Below are positions 1-8,767 of a stretch of DNA of 64,000 bases, piece by piece. Positions within the stretch are counted from its first letter, which is position 1, and each line of letters opens with the position of its first letter. The notes beneath the pieces were generated by a model. The model saw only the letters and a program-made list of their open reading frames with translations. It made no database searches and was not told the DNA's origin. The stretch covers positions 1 to 64,000 of the forward strand of contig DIET01000014.1 in NCBI GenBank assembly GCA_002418765.1, given 5' to 3'. This DNA comes from Peptococcaceae bacterium UBA5767 (lineage in GTDB: Bacteria > Bacillota > TC1 > UBA5767). A program made the translations under genes and the position numbers.

Positions 1-1295
1 TTCGCGATGCTAAAGAATTATTGCCACCTGGATATACCCATCCAGATTCACCAAACGGTATATTTAGAAAAGAAACAGATATTATGGATGTTTGGTTTGA
101 TTCAGGATCTAGCCATGAGGCAGTTTTGATGAACCACCCTGATTTGAGAAGACCGGCTGACTTGTATCTTGAAGGTAGTGACCAGCATAGAGGATGGTTT
201 AATTCCTCCCTTTCTACATCCATTGCCACCAATGGACATGCTCCTTATAAAGCTGTTTTGACCCATGGCTATGTAGTGGATGGGAAAGGCAAGAAAATGT
301 CAAAATCTCTTGGTAATGGCGTAGATCCAAAAGATGTGATCAAGAGAATGGGAGCGGATATATTACGGTTGTGGGCTGCCTCTGCAGATTATAAAAAGGA
401 TATCTCTGCTTCTGATGAAATCTTCAAGCAAATGACTGAGATTTATCGAAAGATTCGTAATACCGTACGTTTTGCTTTGAGCAATCTTTATGATTTCGAT
501 CCTGAAACGCAAAGTGTTGATTATGATTCACTGACAGAAATTGATCAATATGCGCTTATGCGTATGAATTTGCTTATTGAAAAAGTCATGAAGGCATATG
601 AGCAGTATGATTTTTATATGGTATTGCAATTAATACATAACTATTGTGTGTTTGATTTAAGTGCATTATACATGGATATCATTAAGGATCGTGCTTATGC
701 TTCGCCACAAAGTTCTCTGTTGCGCAGAGCTATCCAGTCTGTTTTGTATGAAGTGGTATACAATCTTACTGTCATGCTTTCACCCATTCTGGCTTTTACA
801 ACAGAAGAAATTTGGAATTATATACCAAAGAAAGCAGATGATCCATCCAGTGTTCAATTGTGTGAGTTTCCTGCCCTGCGAGAACGTTATAACAATCCTG
901 CATTAGGAGAAAAATTTGATATTGTGCTAGAATTAAGAGAAGAAGCCAATAAAGTTCTTGAAATGGCAAGAGCAGAGAAAATTATTGGCAATGCACTAGA
1001 AGCGAATTTGCAGTTTTATGTGCAAGGTAAACGAAAAGAGTTTATTTTGGAACATCAGGATCGTTTGAAAACTTGGTTGATTGTATCGCAATTGAGTGTA
1101 TTTGATTATGCCGATTCACCTCCTGAAGCAATAACAAGTATGAGCCATCAGGATGTAAAATTGAAAGTAGAGAAGGCCAAAGGTGAGAAGTGCGAACGTT
1201 GCTGGATATTTTCAGAGGACTTGGGTTTAAACTCTGCTTATCCAACGCTTTGTCCTCGTTGTGCGGATGTCATAAATGAGATGATGGAGGAATAA
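1..1295 (+). CDS. ileS: Isoleucine--tRNA ligase, 3' part (5' end outside window)
   Basis: Class I aminoacyl-tRNA synthetase that charges tRNA-Ile with isoleucine in the cytosol. The reading frame is already open at base 3, so about 430 C-terminal residues are visible and the start lies upstream of the window. The HIGH-containing N-terminal part is missing. Visible signs are the DVWFDSGSSH block (about bases 87-116), the KMSKS loop inside GKKMSKSLGN (about 288-317), the all-alpha anticodon-binding domain, and a C-terminal zinc finger CERC...CPRC (about 1192-1262) typical of bacterial IleS. The following gene starts two bases after its stop. A promoter or T-box leader cannot be seen because the 5' end is absent. 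Confidence 0.97.
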   Translation, partial: RDAKELLPPGYTHPDSPNGIFRKETDIMDVWFDSGSSHEAVLMNHPDLRRPADLYLEGSDQHRGWFNSSLSTSIATNGHAPYKAVLTHGYVVDGKGKKMSKSLGNGVDPKDVIKRMGADILRLWAASADYKKDISASDEIFKQMTEIYRKIRNTVRFALSNLYDFDPETQSVDYDSLTEIDQYALMRMNLLIEKVMKAYEQYDFYMVLQLIHNYCVFDLSALYMDIIKDRAYASPQSSLLRRAIQSVLYEVVYNLTVMLSPILAFTTEEIWNYIPKKADDPSSVQLCEFPALRERYNNPALGEKFDIVLELREEANKVLEMARAEKIIGNALEANLQFYVQGKRKEFILEHQDRLKTWLIVSQLSVFDYADSPPEAITSMSHQDVKLKVEKAKGEKCERCWIFSEDLGLNSAYPTLCPRCADVINEMMEE

Positions 1296-1297
1296 AT

Positions 1298-1876
1298 ATG
1301 GAAGAAATGAGCGTAATGTTGGGAGTCAGTAATCGTCATATCCATGTTTCTAGAAAAGATATGGATGTGCTATTTGGTCAAGGAGAAGAGTTACACAACA
1401 TAAAAGATTTGGTGCAACCTGGTCAATATGCATCAGAGGAAACGGTAACCATTGAAGGGCCTAAAGGGTCAATCGCAAAAGTGAGAGTTTTGGGTCCTAT
1501 TCGTCCTGCTACCCAGGTCGAGATATCGGTTACAGATTCTTTTACCTTGGGTGTCCCAGCCATGGTGAGAGATTCTGGAGATGTGGAAGGGACTCCTGGC
1601 GTGACGATAAGGGGACCAGTAGGAACAGCGACTATCCATCAAGGGGTTATTGTAGCGGCTAGACACGTCCATCTGCATACCTCTGAAGCGAAAGATTTTG
1701 GTGTTTTAGACAAAGATTATGTGACATTGGTGTCGGAAAATGCGCAACGTCCAATGGTCTATGGCCATGTGTTTGTACGAGTTAGTGAACAGTATTCCAA
1801 GGAGGTTCATTTGGACATCGATGAGGCGAATGCAGGTTTATTAACTTCTGGCATGATGTTAACGTTACGAAAATAG
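1298..1876 (+). CDS. pduL: PduL-type phosphate acyltransferase (phosphotransacylase)
   Basis: Interconverts acyl-CoA plus phosphate with acyl-phosphate plus CoA; family members prefer acetyl- or propanoyl-CoA. The 192-residue protein carries the two histidine-rich PduL signatures, SNRHIHVS (H14, H16) and AARHVHLH (H123, H125, H127), which bind the active-site zinc ions in the family. The first signature begins near residue 11, so there is no room for the N-terminal microcompartment-targeting peptide, and no shell genes are nearby. It is therefore probably the housekeeping cytosolic enzyme working with an acetate or propionate kinase. The ATG follows GGAGG closely and lies 2 bases after the ileS stop. 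A clear terminator follows. Substrate preference is inferred only from the family. Confidence 0.93.
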   Translation: MEEMSVMLGVSNRHIHVSRKDMDVLFGQGEELHNIKDLVQPGQYASEETVTIEGPKGSIAKVRVLGPIRPATQVEISVTDSFTLGVPAMVRDSGDVEGTPGVTIRGPVGTATIHQGVIVAARHVHLHTSEAKDFGVLDKDYVTLVSENAQRPMVYGHVFVRVSEQYSKEVHLDIDEANAGLLTSGMMLTLRK

Positions 1877-1880
1877 TTTT

Positions 1881-1909
1881 AAGCACTGACTTTTGGTCAG
1901 TGCTTTTAT
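1881..1909 (+). terminator. Rho-independent terminator after pduL
   Basis: An 8-bp perfect stem, GCACTGAC (1883-1890) pairing with GTCAGTGC (1896-1903), extends by flanking AA/TT pairs and is followed by TTTTATT. It closes the ileS-pduL transcript before lspA. Confidence 0.9.
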
Positions 1910-1949
1910 TCTAGTCTCGCGAGTAATGAGTGAGTCGGGGCATCAATTG

Positions 1950-1958
1950 TGGTACAAT
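1950..1958 (+). promoter_or_regulatory. Extended -10 promoter before lspA
   Basis: TGGTACAAT is an extended -10 (TGn plus TACAAT at 1953-1958) with no good -35. It lies after the pduL terminator and about 22 bases before the lspA start, so it probably starts the lspA-rluD-hslO transcript. Judged by eye only. Confidence 0.5.
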
Positions 1959-1979
1959 GATGTCTGAGGTGAAGCGACT

Positions 1980-2429
1980 ATGATGGGATTGTTATTGGTA
2001 TTTGGTGTACTCGTACTTGATTTGGGTTCCAAATATTGGGTTAGTGCGGCAATGAATGTTTATGATAGCATCACGCTTATTCCAGGTATCTTAAACATCA
2101 CATTTGTTCACAATACGGGAGCGGCTTTTAGCCTTCTAGAGGGACGATTGATGCTGTTTCAAGTTTTTACCATATTGGCTGTTATGGGATTGATTTATTT
2201 TGCATTTAGTTTAAGAAAAAATCGTTTCTCATATTTGGTAATTATGGCAACAGTGGGTGGAGCGTTGGGTAATTTATATGATCGTGTTCGTTTAGGCTAT
2301 GTTAGAGATTTTATCGATGTCAAGTTCTTTGCCGTATTTAATATTGCAGATATTTTCATTGTGTTAGGTATGATAACGATGGCGATAGGGTTACTGTTTT
2401 TTGAAGAAAAAATGGTAAGAAGGTCTTGA
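1980..2429 (+). CDS. lspA: Lipoprotein signal peptidase (signal peptidase II)
   Basis: Membrane aspartyl protease that removes the signal peptide from prolipoproteins after diacylglyceryl modification of the lipobox cysteine. The 149-residue protein is of normal length with four hydrophobic segments. The two catalytic aspartates lie in GNLYDR (D101) and FNIAD (D124), with the conserved FVHNTGAAFS segment near residues 42-51. A GAGGTG ribosome-binding site precedes ATGATG at 1980. It starts a new transcription unit after a terminator and is followed 4 bases later by the rluD-family gene, the usual Firmicute order. A substrate in this window is the ABC substrate-binding lipoprotein at 15071. 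Confidence 0.96.
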   Translation: MMGLLLVFGVLVLDLGSKYWVSAAMNVYDSITLIPGILNITFVHNTGAAFSLLEGRLMLFQVFTILAVMGLIYFAFSLRKNRFSYLVIMATVGGALGNLYDRVRLGYVRDFIDVKFFAVFNIADIFIVLGMITMAIGLLFFEEKMVRRS

Positions 2430-2433
2430 TGAT

Positions 2434-3462
2434 ATGATGCTGAGTCAGAAGGAAGATACTTTGGAAAAAGGAAATGAAATGAAAGAGAATATGAATTATG
2501 AAACAAAAGAATCGCTCGATTATGATCTGATTGTCAGCATAGCGGAACCAGTGAGAATAGACAAATATGTTTCTGAAAAATATCCTGATTTATCAAGACA
2601 ATTCGTGGTGGAATTGATTTCTAATGCGTATATTTTAATCAATCAGAAACCCATTAAAAAGAACTATATTCTTAGAGATGGGGATGCGATATCCATTCAT
2701 ATACCTGTACCAACAACATTAAACGTTCAGCCAGAAGATATTTCTCTGGATATTTTATATGAAGATCAGGATCTGATTGTGGTCAACAAAGGCAAGAATA
2801 TGGCTGTGCATCCAGCTCCTGGAAATGAGCAACATACATTGGTCAATGCCCTTTTGTATCATTGTGATGATTTGTCTGGCATCAACGGTAAGCTTAGGCC
2901 AGGTATCGTCCACCGCATAGACAAAGACACAACGGGTATCTTGGTTGTTGCTAAGAATGATGAGGCGCACAGGAATTTGGCGGAACAGTTCAAAAATCAT
3001 ACGGTAGACAGACATTACACAGCATTGGTTTTCGGACAATTGGAAGAAAAAGCCGGACGGATTGAAGCTCCCATTGGTCGAGATACCAGGGATAGAAAAC
3101 GCATGGCAGTGAACCACAAAACTGGAAAAGCTGCGATTACGCACTACCGGGTTTTGGCTAGGTTCCCCGGATATTCTTTGTTGGACTTACGCCTTGAGAC
3201 GGGGCGTACGCATCAAATCCGTGTTCATTTGAGCTATATTAAGCATCCTTTGGTTGGTGATTCTAGGTACACCAATCGAAAGAATCCTTTTTTATTAACC
3301 AATGAACAAATGTTACATGCAGGCTCACTGGGTTTTGTGCATCCTCGAACGCAAGAGCATATGATGTTTGTAGCCCCGCTACCGGATTATTTCAGAGATA
3401 TATTGTCTCGTTGGCATTACGATGAATCAAAGGAGTTTGGTGATGAAGGATTATCTGATTAG
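2434..3462 (+). CDS. RluA/RluD-family ribosomal pseudouridine synthase
   Basis: Isomerises specific uridines to pseudouridine, probably in 23S rRNA. An S4 RNA-binding domain (about residues 40-90, beginning VRIDKYVSEK) is followed by the RluA catalytic domain. The catalytic motif reads HRIDKDTTG, with D163 as the nucleophilic aspartate, and a later TGRTHQIRVHL motif is also typical. With ATG 2434 it has 342 residues, about 30-40 longer than common relatives. An internal ATG at 2479 has an upstream GGAAAAAGGAA, so the first 15 residues may not be translated. It follows lspA as in most Firmicutes. Which uridines are modified cannot be read from the sequence. Confidence 0.93.
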   Translation: MMLSQKEDTLEKGNEMKENMNYETKESLDYDLIVSIAEPVRIDKYVSEKYPDLSRQFVVELISNAYILINQKPIKKNYILRDGDAISIHIPVPTTLNVQPEDISLDILYEDQDLIVVNKGKNMAVHPAPGNEQHTLVNALLYHCDDLSGINGKLRPGIVHRIDKDTTGILVVAKNDEAHRNLAEQFKNHTVDRHYTALVFGQLEEKAGRIEAPIGRDTRDRKRMAVNHKTGKAAITHYRVLARFPGYSLLDLRLETGRTHQIRVHLSYIKHPLVGDSRYTNRKNPFLLTNEQMLHAGSLGFVHPRTQEHMMFVAPLPDYFRDILSRWHYDESKEFGDEGLSD

Positions 3463-4327
3463 TGCCACAGCTGAAAATGGCCAGGTCAGAGCTTATGTAT
3501 TGCAGTCTACTGAGTTGGTGAGAAAAGCGAGTGAAGTTCATGATTTGTATCCTACATCTGCAGATGCCCTGGGACGTGTTTTGAGTGTGACTGCTTTGAT
3601 GGGGCATACTTTAAAAAACGTACAAGACAGTCTGACCATCCGTGTGATGGGGGATGGACCGTTGGGAGCCATTATCGGAGTAGGCAATCGCGATCTCGAG
3701 GTAAGAGGTTATGTGCAAAATCCTCATGTGCATATGCCGGTAGATGAATTTGGTAAGTTTGCGTTTTCCAATGCTGTAGGCATGGGGAATCTGTTTATCA
3801 CCAAAGACCTAGGATTGAAAGAACCTTATACTGGGAGTGTTCCACTCACTTCTGGTGAAATTGCATCTGATATCAGTGAGTATTATATGAGCAGTGAGCA
3901 AATTCCATCAGCATGCGGTTTGGGTGTTTATATAGAAAAAGATGGAACGGTTCTTGGCTCTGGAGGATTCATTGTTCAATTGATGCCTGGTGCAGACGAA
4001 GTAGTTGCTGAGCACTTGGAAAAAAATGTATTAAAGATGCCGGCATTGAGCAAACTATTCAAAGAAAAGAAGAGCCCTGAATATATTCTTTCTTTATTGT
4101 TTGCGGGATTCACATACACAATCCATGAGCATAAGCCGGTATTATTTCGATGCAATTGCAGCAAAAAAAAATATGGAGAAATCATCGCAACATTAAATGC
4201 AGATGAAATTGAAGCGATGATAAATGAAGACCGTGGAGCGGAAGCTGTATGCAGCTTTTGCAATGCTCATTATCAATTTTCTGAAGAGGAATTGATTGAT
4301 ATTTTAAGTCAAAAGAAATCCAGGTGA
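3443..4327 (+). CDS. hslO: Redox-regulated chaperone Hsp33
   Basis: Holdase chaperone activated by oxidation: zinc is released and disulfides form at a four-cysteine site. The C-terminal zinc site is visible as CNC (C237, C239) and CSFC (C270, C273), the family pattern. The start at 3443 is chosen because AAAGGAG sits 8 bases upstream. An in-frame ATG at 3422 would add seven residues, overlap the rluD-family gene and lack a ribosome-binding site. At 294 residues it has the normal length. Apart from the ferredoxin/ASKHA gene just after it, there are no functional links in the neighbourhood, so it is probably carried in a housekeeping operon. Confidence 0.95.
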   Translation: MKDYLISATAENGQVRAYVLQSTELVRKASEVHDLYPTSADALGRVLSVTALMGHTLKNVQDSLTIRVMGDGPLGAIIGVGNRDLEVRGYVQNPHVHMPVDEFGKFAFSNAVGMGNLFITKDLGLKEPYTGSVPLTSGEIASDISEYYMSSEQIPSACGLGVYIEKDGTVLGSGGFIVQLMPGADEVVAEHLEKNVLKMPALSKLFKEKKSPEYILSLLFAGFTYTIHEHKPVLFRCNCSKKKYGEIIATLNADEIEAMINEDRGAEAVCSFCNAHYQFSEEELIDILSQKKSR

Positions 4328-4330
4328 ACG

Positions 4331-6091
4331 ATGATTACTATTACTATTGAAAATGATGGACAAGTTTTGAATGTAAAAAAGGGAAGTAATCTGTTGAAGG
4401 TGCTCAATAAAAATGGCTACAAAGTGAAGAGTCCCTGTGGAGGTAAGGGGACATGTAAAAAATGCAAAGTAAAAATTCGGGCTGTTGATTCCAAAAATTA
4501 TGAATACAAAACAGTTTTATCATGTAATTATGTAATCGACGAGAGCATTGCAGTTCAGCTACGTGATGAAGATCAGTTTGTAGATAAAAAATCAGGACTG
4601 ATTCCATCTCAGCGGTATTCCTTGGATCATCAATTCAATTGGATACCACTGAAACTCGAAAAAGCTTTGTTGAACAAGGAAATTTCCTTGGTGAATCGCA
4701 TTGAAAAAGCCATCGGCTTAAGACTTGAAATTTCATTGGATATGCTACAAAATATCGCTCGTACGATCGGGATGGATTCATTTGATGGGTTTCTACTGTT
4801 GGATGGACATCGATTATTGACCATCGAGTCTGAGAAGAAACCTGTGTTGGGTGTGGCGATTGATATAGGAACCACTACGATGGTTATGTATCTGGTCGAT
4901 TTGGAAAAAGGGATCGTTTTGGATGTCGTGAGTGCCAGTAATCCACAAATTACGCATGGTGCTGATGTGATATCCAGAATAACGTATTCCTCAGAGTCAG
5001 ATGATCATCGACTTGAACTTCAAACTATGGTAGTTCAGGAAATCAATCGAATGAGTGAACAATTGCTTCAAACGAATGGCTATACGGCCACCTCTATTGT
5101 GAACAGTGCCATTTGTGGTAATACTACGATGATGCATATGTTTCTAGGCTTGGACGTTAATCATATTGCCTTAGCACCTTATTTGGCTACCTATCAATCC
5201 ATTGATCCAGTGTCGGTGAAAGATACAAAACTATTGTGGAACCAGGAGGGACAGGTATATATAATGCCCAATATTGCGGGTTATGTAGGAGCTGATACAG
5301 TCTCTGTCATTCTTGCCAATCGATTGGATCAATCCAAGAAGAATATTTTGGCGTTGGATTTGGGAACCAATGGAGAAATTGCCTTGTCGGTAGACAAAAA
5401 AATCTATACTTGTTCTACAGCTGCAGGCCCTGCTTTTGAAGGTGCTTCTATTGAGTTTGGAATGCGTGCTGATCTGGGCGCCATAGAATCAGTACGTGTG
5501 CATGATGGAAAGATAGAAGTGGAAACGATACAGAATGCACCAGCCATTGGCATTTGTGGGTCCGGCTTGATTGATGCGGTGGCCAAATTGAAGAATGCTG
5601 GGCTCATAGATCCAAGCGGGAAAATTGTCAACGAGGATGTTGTTCCTGACTATGCAGCATGGTTAGGAAAATACCAAGGCCAAAAAGCGATTCTATTATG
5701 TTCTAAGCATGTTGAAGGTGCGCAAGAAATTTGGTTGACTCAAAAAGATGTTCGTGAGTTGCAATTGGCCAAGGGGGCTATGTTGGCTGGTATGAATATT
5801 TTATTGTCAAGGGCAGGAATACAGGCAGAAGAGTTAGACAATATATATTTGGCCGGTGCTTTTGGAAGTTTCATCGATACCAAAAGTGCGCAGGATATCA
5901 ATATGTTTCCTGTTATCGATCAGAATAAGATTATTTCTGTAGGCAATAGTGCGGGTTTGGGTGCTATTATGACATTGTTTTCGAATAAGCAGAAGATCCG
6001 GGCAGAAAAAATTTCTATAAAAGCAAATTATACAGAGCTTTCTTCGGATCGGGAATTCAATCAGGCATTTACAGCCTCTTTGATGTTATAG
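4331..6091 (+). CDS. RACo-like protein: 2Fe-2S ferredoxin domain plus ASKHA ATPase (DUF4445)
   Basis: Related to reductive activators of corrinoid proteins, which use ATP to return inactive Co(II) corrinoids to Co(I). A plant-type 2Fe-2S domain has C36, C42, C45 and C65 (C-x5-C-x2-C spacing). A middle region is followed by the C-terminal ASKHA ATPase fold, with phosphate-binding loops VAIDIGTTT (about residue 176) and ILALDLGTNGE (about residue 340) and a late AGAFGS motif. The length (586 residues) fits the family. No methyltransferase or corrinoid protein gene is in the window. It lies between hslO and pyrR, so its partner is unknown and corrinoid activation is an inference from family membership. 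Confidence 0.85.
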   Translation: MITITIENDGQVLNVKKGSNLLKVLNKNGYKVKSPCGGKGTCKKCKVKIRAVDSKNYEYKTVLSCNYVIDESIAVQLRDEDQFVDKKSGLIPSQRYSLDHQFNWIPLKLEKALLNKEISLVNRIEKAIGLRLEISLDMLQNIARTIGMDSFDGFLLLDGHRLLTIESEKKPVLGVAIDIGTTTMVMYLVDLEKGIVLDVVSASNPQITHGADVISRITYSSESDDHRLELQTMVVQEINRMSEQLLQTNGYTATSIVNSAICGNTTMMHMFLGLDVNHIALAPYLATYQSIDPVSVKDTKLLWNQEGQVYIMPNIAGYVGADTVSVILANRLDQSKKNILALDLGTNGEIALSVDKKIYTCSTAAGPAFEGASIEFGMRADLGAIESVRVHDGKIEVETIQNAPAIGICGSGLIDAVAKLKNAGLIDPSGKIVNEDVVPDYAAWLGKYQGQKAILLCSKHVEGAQEIWLTQKDVRELQLAKGAMLAGMNILLSRAGIQAEELDNIYLAGAFGSFIDTKSAQDINMFPVIDQNKIISVGNSAGLGAIMTLFSNKQKIRAEKISIKANYTELSSDREFNQAFTASLML

Positions 6092-6120
6092 AGATGCCGA
6101 GACAACAAGAAGGAGGGAGT

Positions 6121-6654
6121 ATGGTTCTGGAAAAAGCTGTCGTAATGGATGGAGAAAAGATCAGAAGAACACTAGTCCGTATGACACATGAGATCATTGA
6201 AAGAAACAAGGATCTTGAAGATTTGATTATTGTTTGCATCAAAAATGGTGGAAATGATTTGGGCAAAATTATTCAGCAGAATATACTAGATATTGAGGGT
6301 AAGGTGATTCCTCTGATCTATCTTGACATACGAGCTTATCGAGATGATTTGAAACCCATGAGTGAATCAAAACCAGATTTTTCGTTGTTGAGTGTGACAG
6401 ACAAGGTGGTCGTGCTTGTTGATGATGTATTGTATACTGGCCGGTCTGTTCGCGCTGCCCTTGATGCACTCAATGATCTGGGAAGAGCTCGAAAAGTTGA
6501 GTTGGCTGTATTGATTGACCGTGGTCATCGTGAATTGCCTATTCGAGCAGACTTCGTGGGTAAAAATGTACCAACTGCTCGTAAAGAAAGTGTCTTGGTG
6601 GACATGCAAGAGGAGCTTCCTTTGAGCTCAGTGACTATAGTTGAAGGAGAGTAG
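6121..6654 (+). CDS. pyrR: PyrR bifunctional pyr regulator / uracil phosphoribosyltransferase
   Basis: In Firmicutes PyrR binds UMP and the pyr mRNA to control attenuation, and it also has weak uracil phosphoribosyltransferase activity. The 177-residue product has the PRPP-binding signature VVLVDDVLYTGRS (about residues 97-109). The start at 6121 is set by AAGGAGG just upstream; an in-frame ATG at 6094 has no ribosome-binding site. It is the first gene of pyrR-C-K-D-F-E. No PyrR-binding leader with an attenuator was recognised in front of it, because the gene directly abuts the previous CDS, and the gap to pyrC is only 4 bases. How it acts here is not clear. Confidence 0.95.
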   Translation: MVLEKAVVMDGEKIRRTLVRMTHEIIERNKDLEDLIIVCIKNGGNDLGKIIQQNILDIEGKVIPLIYLDIRAYRDDLKPMSESKPDFSLLSVTDKVVVLVDDVLYTGRSVRAALDALNDLGRARKVELAVLIDRGHRELPIRADFVGKNVPTARKESVLVDMQEELPLSSVTIVEGE

Positions 6655-6658
6655 CCGA

Positions 6659-7951
6659 ATGAATTTGTTGATAAGGAATGTTCGTTTTATCAATCCATAT
6701 GACTCTATGGATCAGCTTACTGATGTGAAGATTATAAATGGGCGTATTCAAGATGTTGGTTTTCATCTATCAGGCGACGAGATGGAAATTTTGGATGCCA
6801 CCGGCTTGGTGCTGGCACCAGGATTTATTGATATGCATGTCCATTTGCGTGAGCCTGGTTTTGAGTATAAGGAAACCATTTTGACTGGAATGAGAGCAGC
6901 GGCACATGGTGGTTTCACTGCGGTAGCAGCAATGCCCAATACGAATCCAGTGTTGGACAATCCGAAAATGATTGAATTGGTCTTGCTTAAGGCGAGTAGT
7001 CAAGGTCCTATCAGCATATTGCCTATTGGCGCTATCACGAAAGGATTGCTAGGGGAACAACTCACTGATATGGAGGCACTCGTTCAATCTGGCGCAGTGG
7101 CTTTTTCTGATGATGGGATGTCTGTTATGAATTCTGAATTGATGCGCCAGGCAATGATAAGAGCCAATGAACAAGATAAAATTGTGATTGATCATTGCGA
7201 AGATTTGTCATTAACAAGAAATGGGGTCATACACCGTGGCGAGATATCACAAGAAATGGGTTTAGAAGGTATTCCTAGTGCAGCTGAGGAGATTATGACA
7301 GCACGAGATATCCTGTTGGCAAAAGAATATGGTCTTCCTGTTCATATTGCGCATGTCAGTACTCGGGATGCAGTGGAGATGGTGAGACAGGCAAAAAAAA
7401 TGGGTATCAAGGTTTCAGCAGAGGCTACACCACATCATTTTTCGTTAACTGATCAAAGCATGAGACGCAAAGATGCCAATTATAAAGTCAGTCCCCCACT
7501 TCGTAGTGAAATGGATCGAGGGGCTGTGGTAGATGGGATTATCGATGGAACAATCGATATCATTGCGACAGACCATGCACCTCATTCTGAAGAGGAGAAA
7601 CAGCAAAGCTTACAAAATGCCCCCAAAGGAATGATTGGCCTTGAAACATGCTTTGCCGCAATCAATACATTTTTGATAGCACAGCAAAAAATTTCTTTGT
7701 ATCAAGCCATCGACATGCTTACTAGGATTCCTCATGAACGGTTCAAGCTACCCAAAACGATTGGAAATCCTAGAATGGGAAAGACAAATTTGGTCTTATT
7801 GGATTTAAATATCGGATGGACAGTTAGAAAGGAAGATTTTTATTCAAAGTCTTCAAACTCACCTTTTTTGGGTCAATATTTCAATGGGAAAGTAATGATG
7901 ACCATTGCACAAGGTGAAATGGCCATGAGAGATGATCAGATTAAATTTTAA
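6659..7951 (+). CDS. pyrC: Dihydroorotase
   Basis: Cyclises N-carbamoyl-aspartate to dihydroorotate, the third step of pyrimidine synthesis. It is an amidohydrolase: the metal-binding H60-x-H62 lies in FIDMHVHLREPG, and the later conserved ATDHAPHSEEE block holds the catalytic aspartate. With 430 residues it matches the PyrC type of Gram-positive bacteria. The ATG at 6659 is 8 bases after AAGGAGA; a TTG at 6641 in the same frame overlaps pyrR and was not chosen. Carbamoyl-phosphate synthase and aspartate transcarbamoylase genes are not in this cluster and must lie elsewhere. Confidence 0.97.
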   Translation: MNLLIRNVRFINPYDSMDQLTDVKIINGRIQDVGFHLSGDEMEILDATGLVLAPGFIDMHVHLREPGFEYKETILTGMRAAAHGGFTAVAAMPNTNPVLDNPKMIELVLLKASSQGPISILPIGAITKGLLGEQLTDMEALVQSGAVAFSDDGMSVMNSELMRQAMIRANEQDKIVIDHCEDLSLTRNGVIHRGEISQEMGLEGIPSAAEEIMTARDILLAKEYGLPVHIAHVSTRDAVEMVRQAKKMGIKVSAEATPHHFSLTDQSMRRKDANYKVSPPLRSEMDRGAVVDGIIDGTIDIIATDHAPHSEEEKQQSLQNAPKGMIGLETCFAAINTFLIAQQKISLYQAIDMLTRIPHERFKLPKTIGNPRMGKTNLVLLDLNIGWTVRKEDFYSKSSNSPFLGQYFNGKVMMTIAQGEMAMRDDQIKF

Positions 7952-7966
7952 TGTAAGGAGACAGTC

Positions 7967-8767
7967 ATGCCATATGCGACGAATGGAACCATAACGGCAA
8001 ACATATTGATTCATGAACATATATATCGAATGGAAATTGAGTGCGCTGACATAGCCAAGGAGGCTAAGCCAGGTCAGTTTATACAAATTAGAACATCGGA
8101 TCATCTCATGCCCTTGCTCAATAGACCAATCAGTATTGCGAGAATTAAGGATAATCGAATAGAAATCATCTATGCGGTCGTGGGAGAGGGGACGAAGAAT
8201 TTATGTGAGATGAAAACGGGAGCAACCGTATCCATGGTTGGCCCTTTGGGTCATGGATTCGAAACCAATCTCTCTCGCGAAAAAGTATTGCTGGTGGGAG
8301 GAGGCATGGGAGTGGCGCCACTCCATGCGTTGGCGGAGGTTTTGTATGCGCAAGGTTGTGAGATAGATACCATTTTGGGCTTTAATCGTCAAGAAGATAT
8401 TTTTTCTGACAAGGAGTTTGAACATTGGAGCAACAATGTATATGTGACGACTATGGATGGATCATGTGGGATACATGGGCATGCATGTACACCTCTTGAT
8501 CGTCATCTTAGCATTTATGATTATCGTCACATCTATGCCTGCGGTCCACAGCCTATGCTTCATGCTTTAGGCAAAATATGCAATGAACATCATATAGACT
8601 GTAGCTTATCAGTCGAAGAATATATGGCCTGTGGTATAGGCGTCTGTCTGGGATGCGTTCAACCTATCCGTGATAAGGCAGGTTCCATTTCCTATCAGAG
8701 GGTTTGTGTGGAAGGTCCGGTGTTTTCCAGTAGGGAGGTGGTTTACGATGACGAACTTGGCCATTGA
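7967..8767 (+). CDS. pyrK: Dihydroorotate dehydrogenase B, electron-transfer subunit
   Basis: FAD and 2Fe-2S subunit that passes electrons from PyrD to NAD+. An N-terminal ferredoxin-reductase FAD-binding region includes LNRPISIARI (about residues 46-55). An NAD-binding region contains LLVGGGMGVAPL (about residues 108-119) and CGPQPML. The C-terminal 2Fe-2S cluster ligands are C222, C227, C230 and C247 (C-x4-C-x2-C-x16-C). Length is 266 residues. Start ATG 7967 is preceded by AAGGAGA. Its last 20 bases overlap the start of pyrD, which suggests coupled translation of the two subunits. Confidence 0.96.
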   Translation: MPYATNGTITANILIHEHIYRMEIECADIAKEAKPGQFIQIRTSDHLMPLLNRPISIARIKDNRIEIIYAVVGEGTKNLCEMKTGATVSMVGPLGHGFETNLSREKVLLVGGGMGVAPLHALAEVLYAQGCEIDTILGFNRQEDIFSDKEFEHWSNNVYVTTMDGSCGIHGHACTPLDRHLSIYDYRHIYACGPQPMLHALGKICNEHHIDCSLSVEEYMACGIGVCLGCVQPIRDKAGSISYQRVCVEGPVFSSREVVYDDELGH

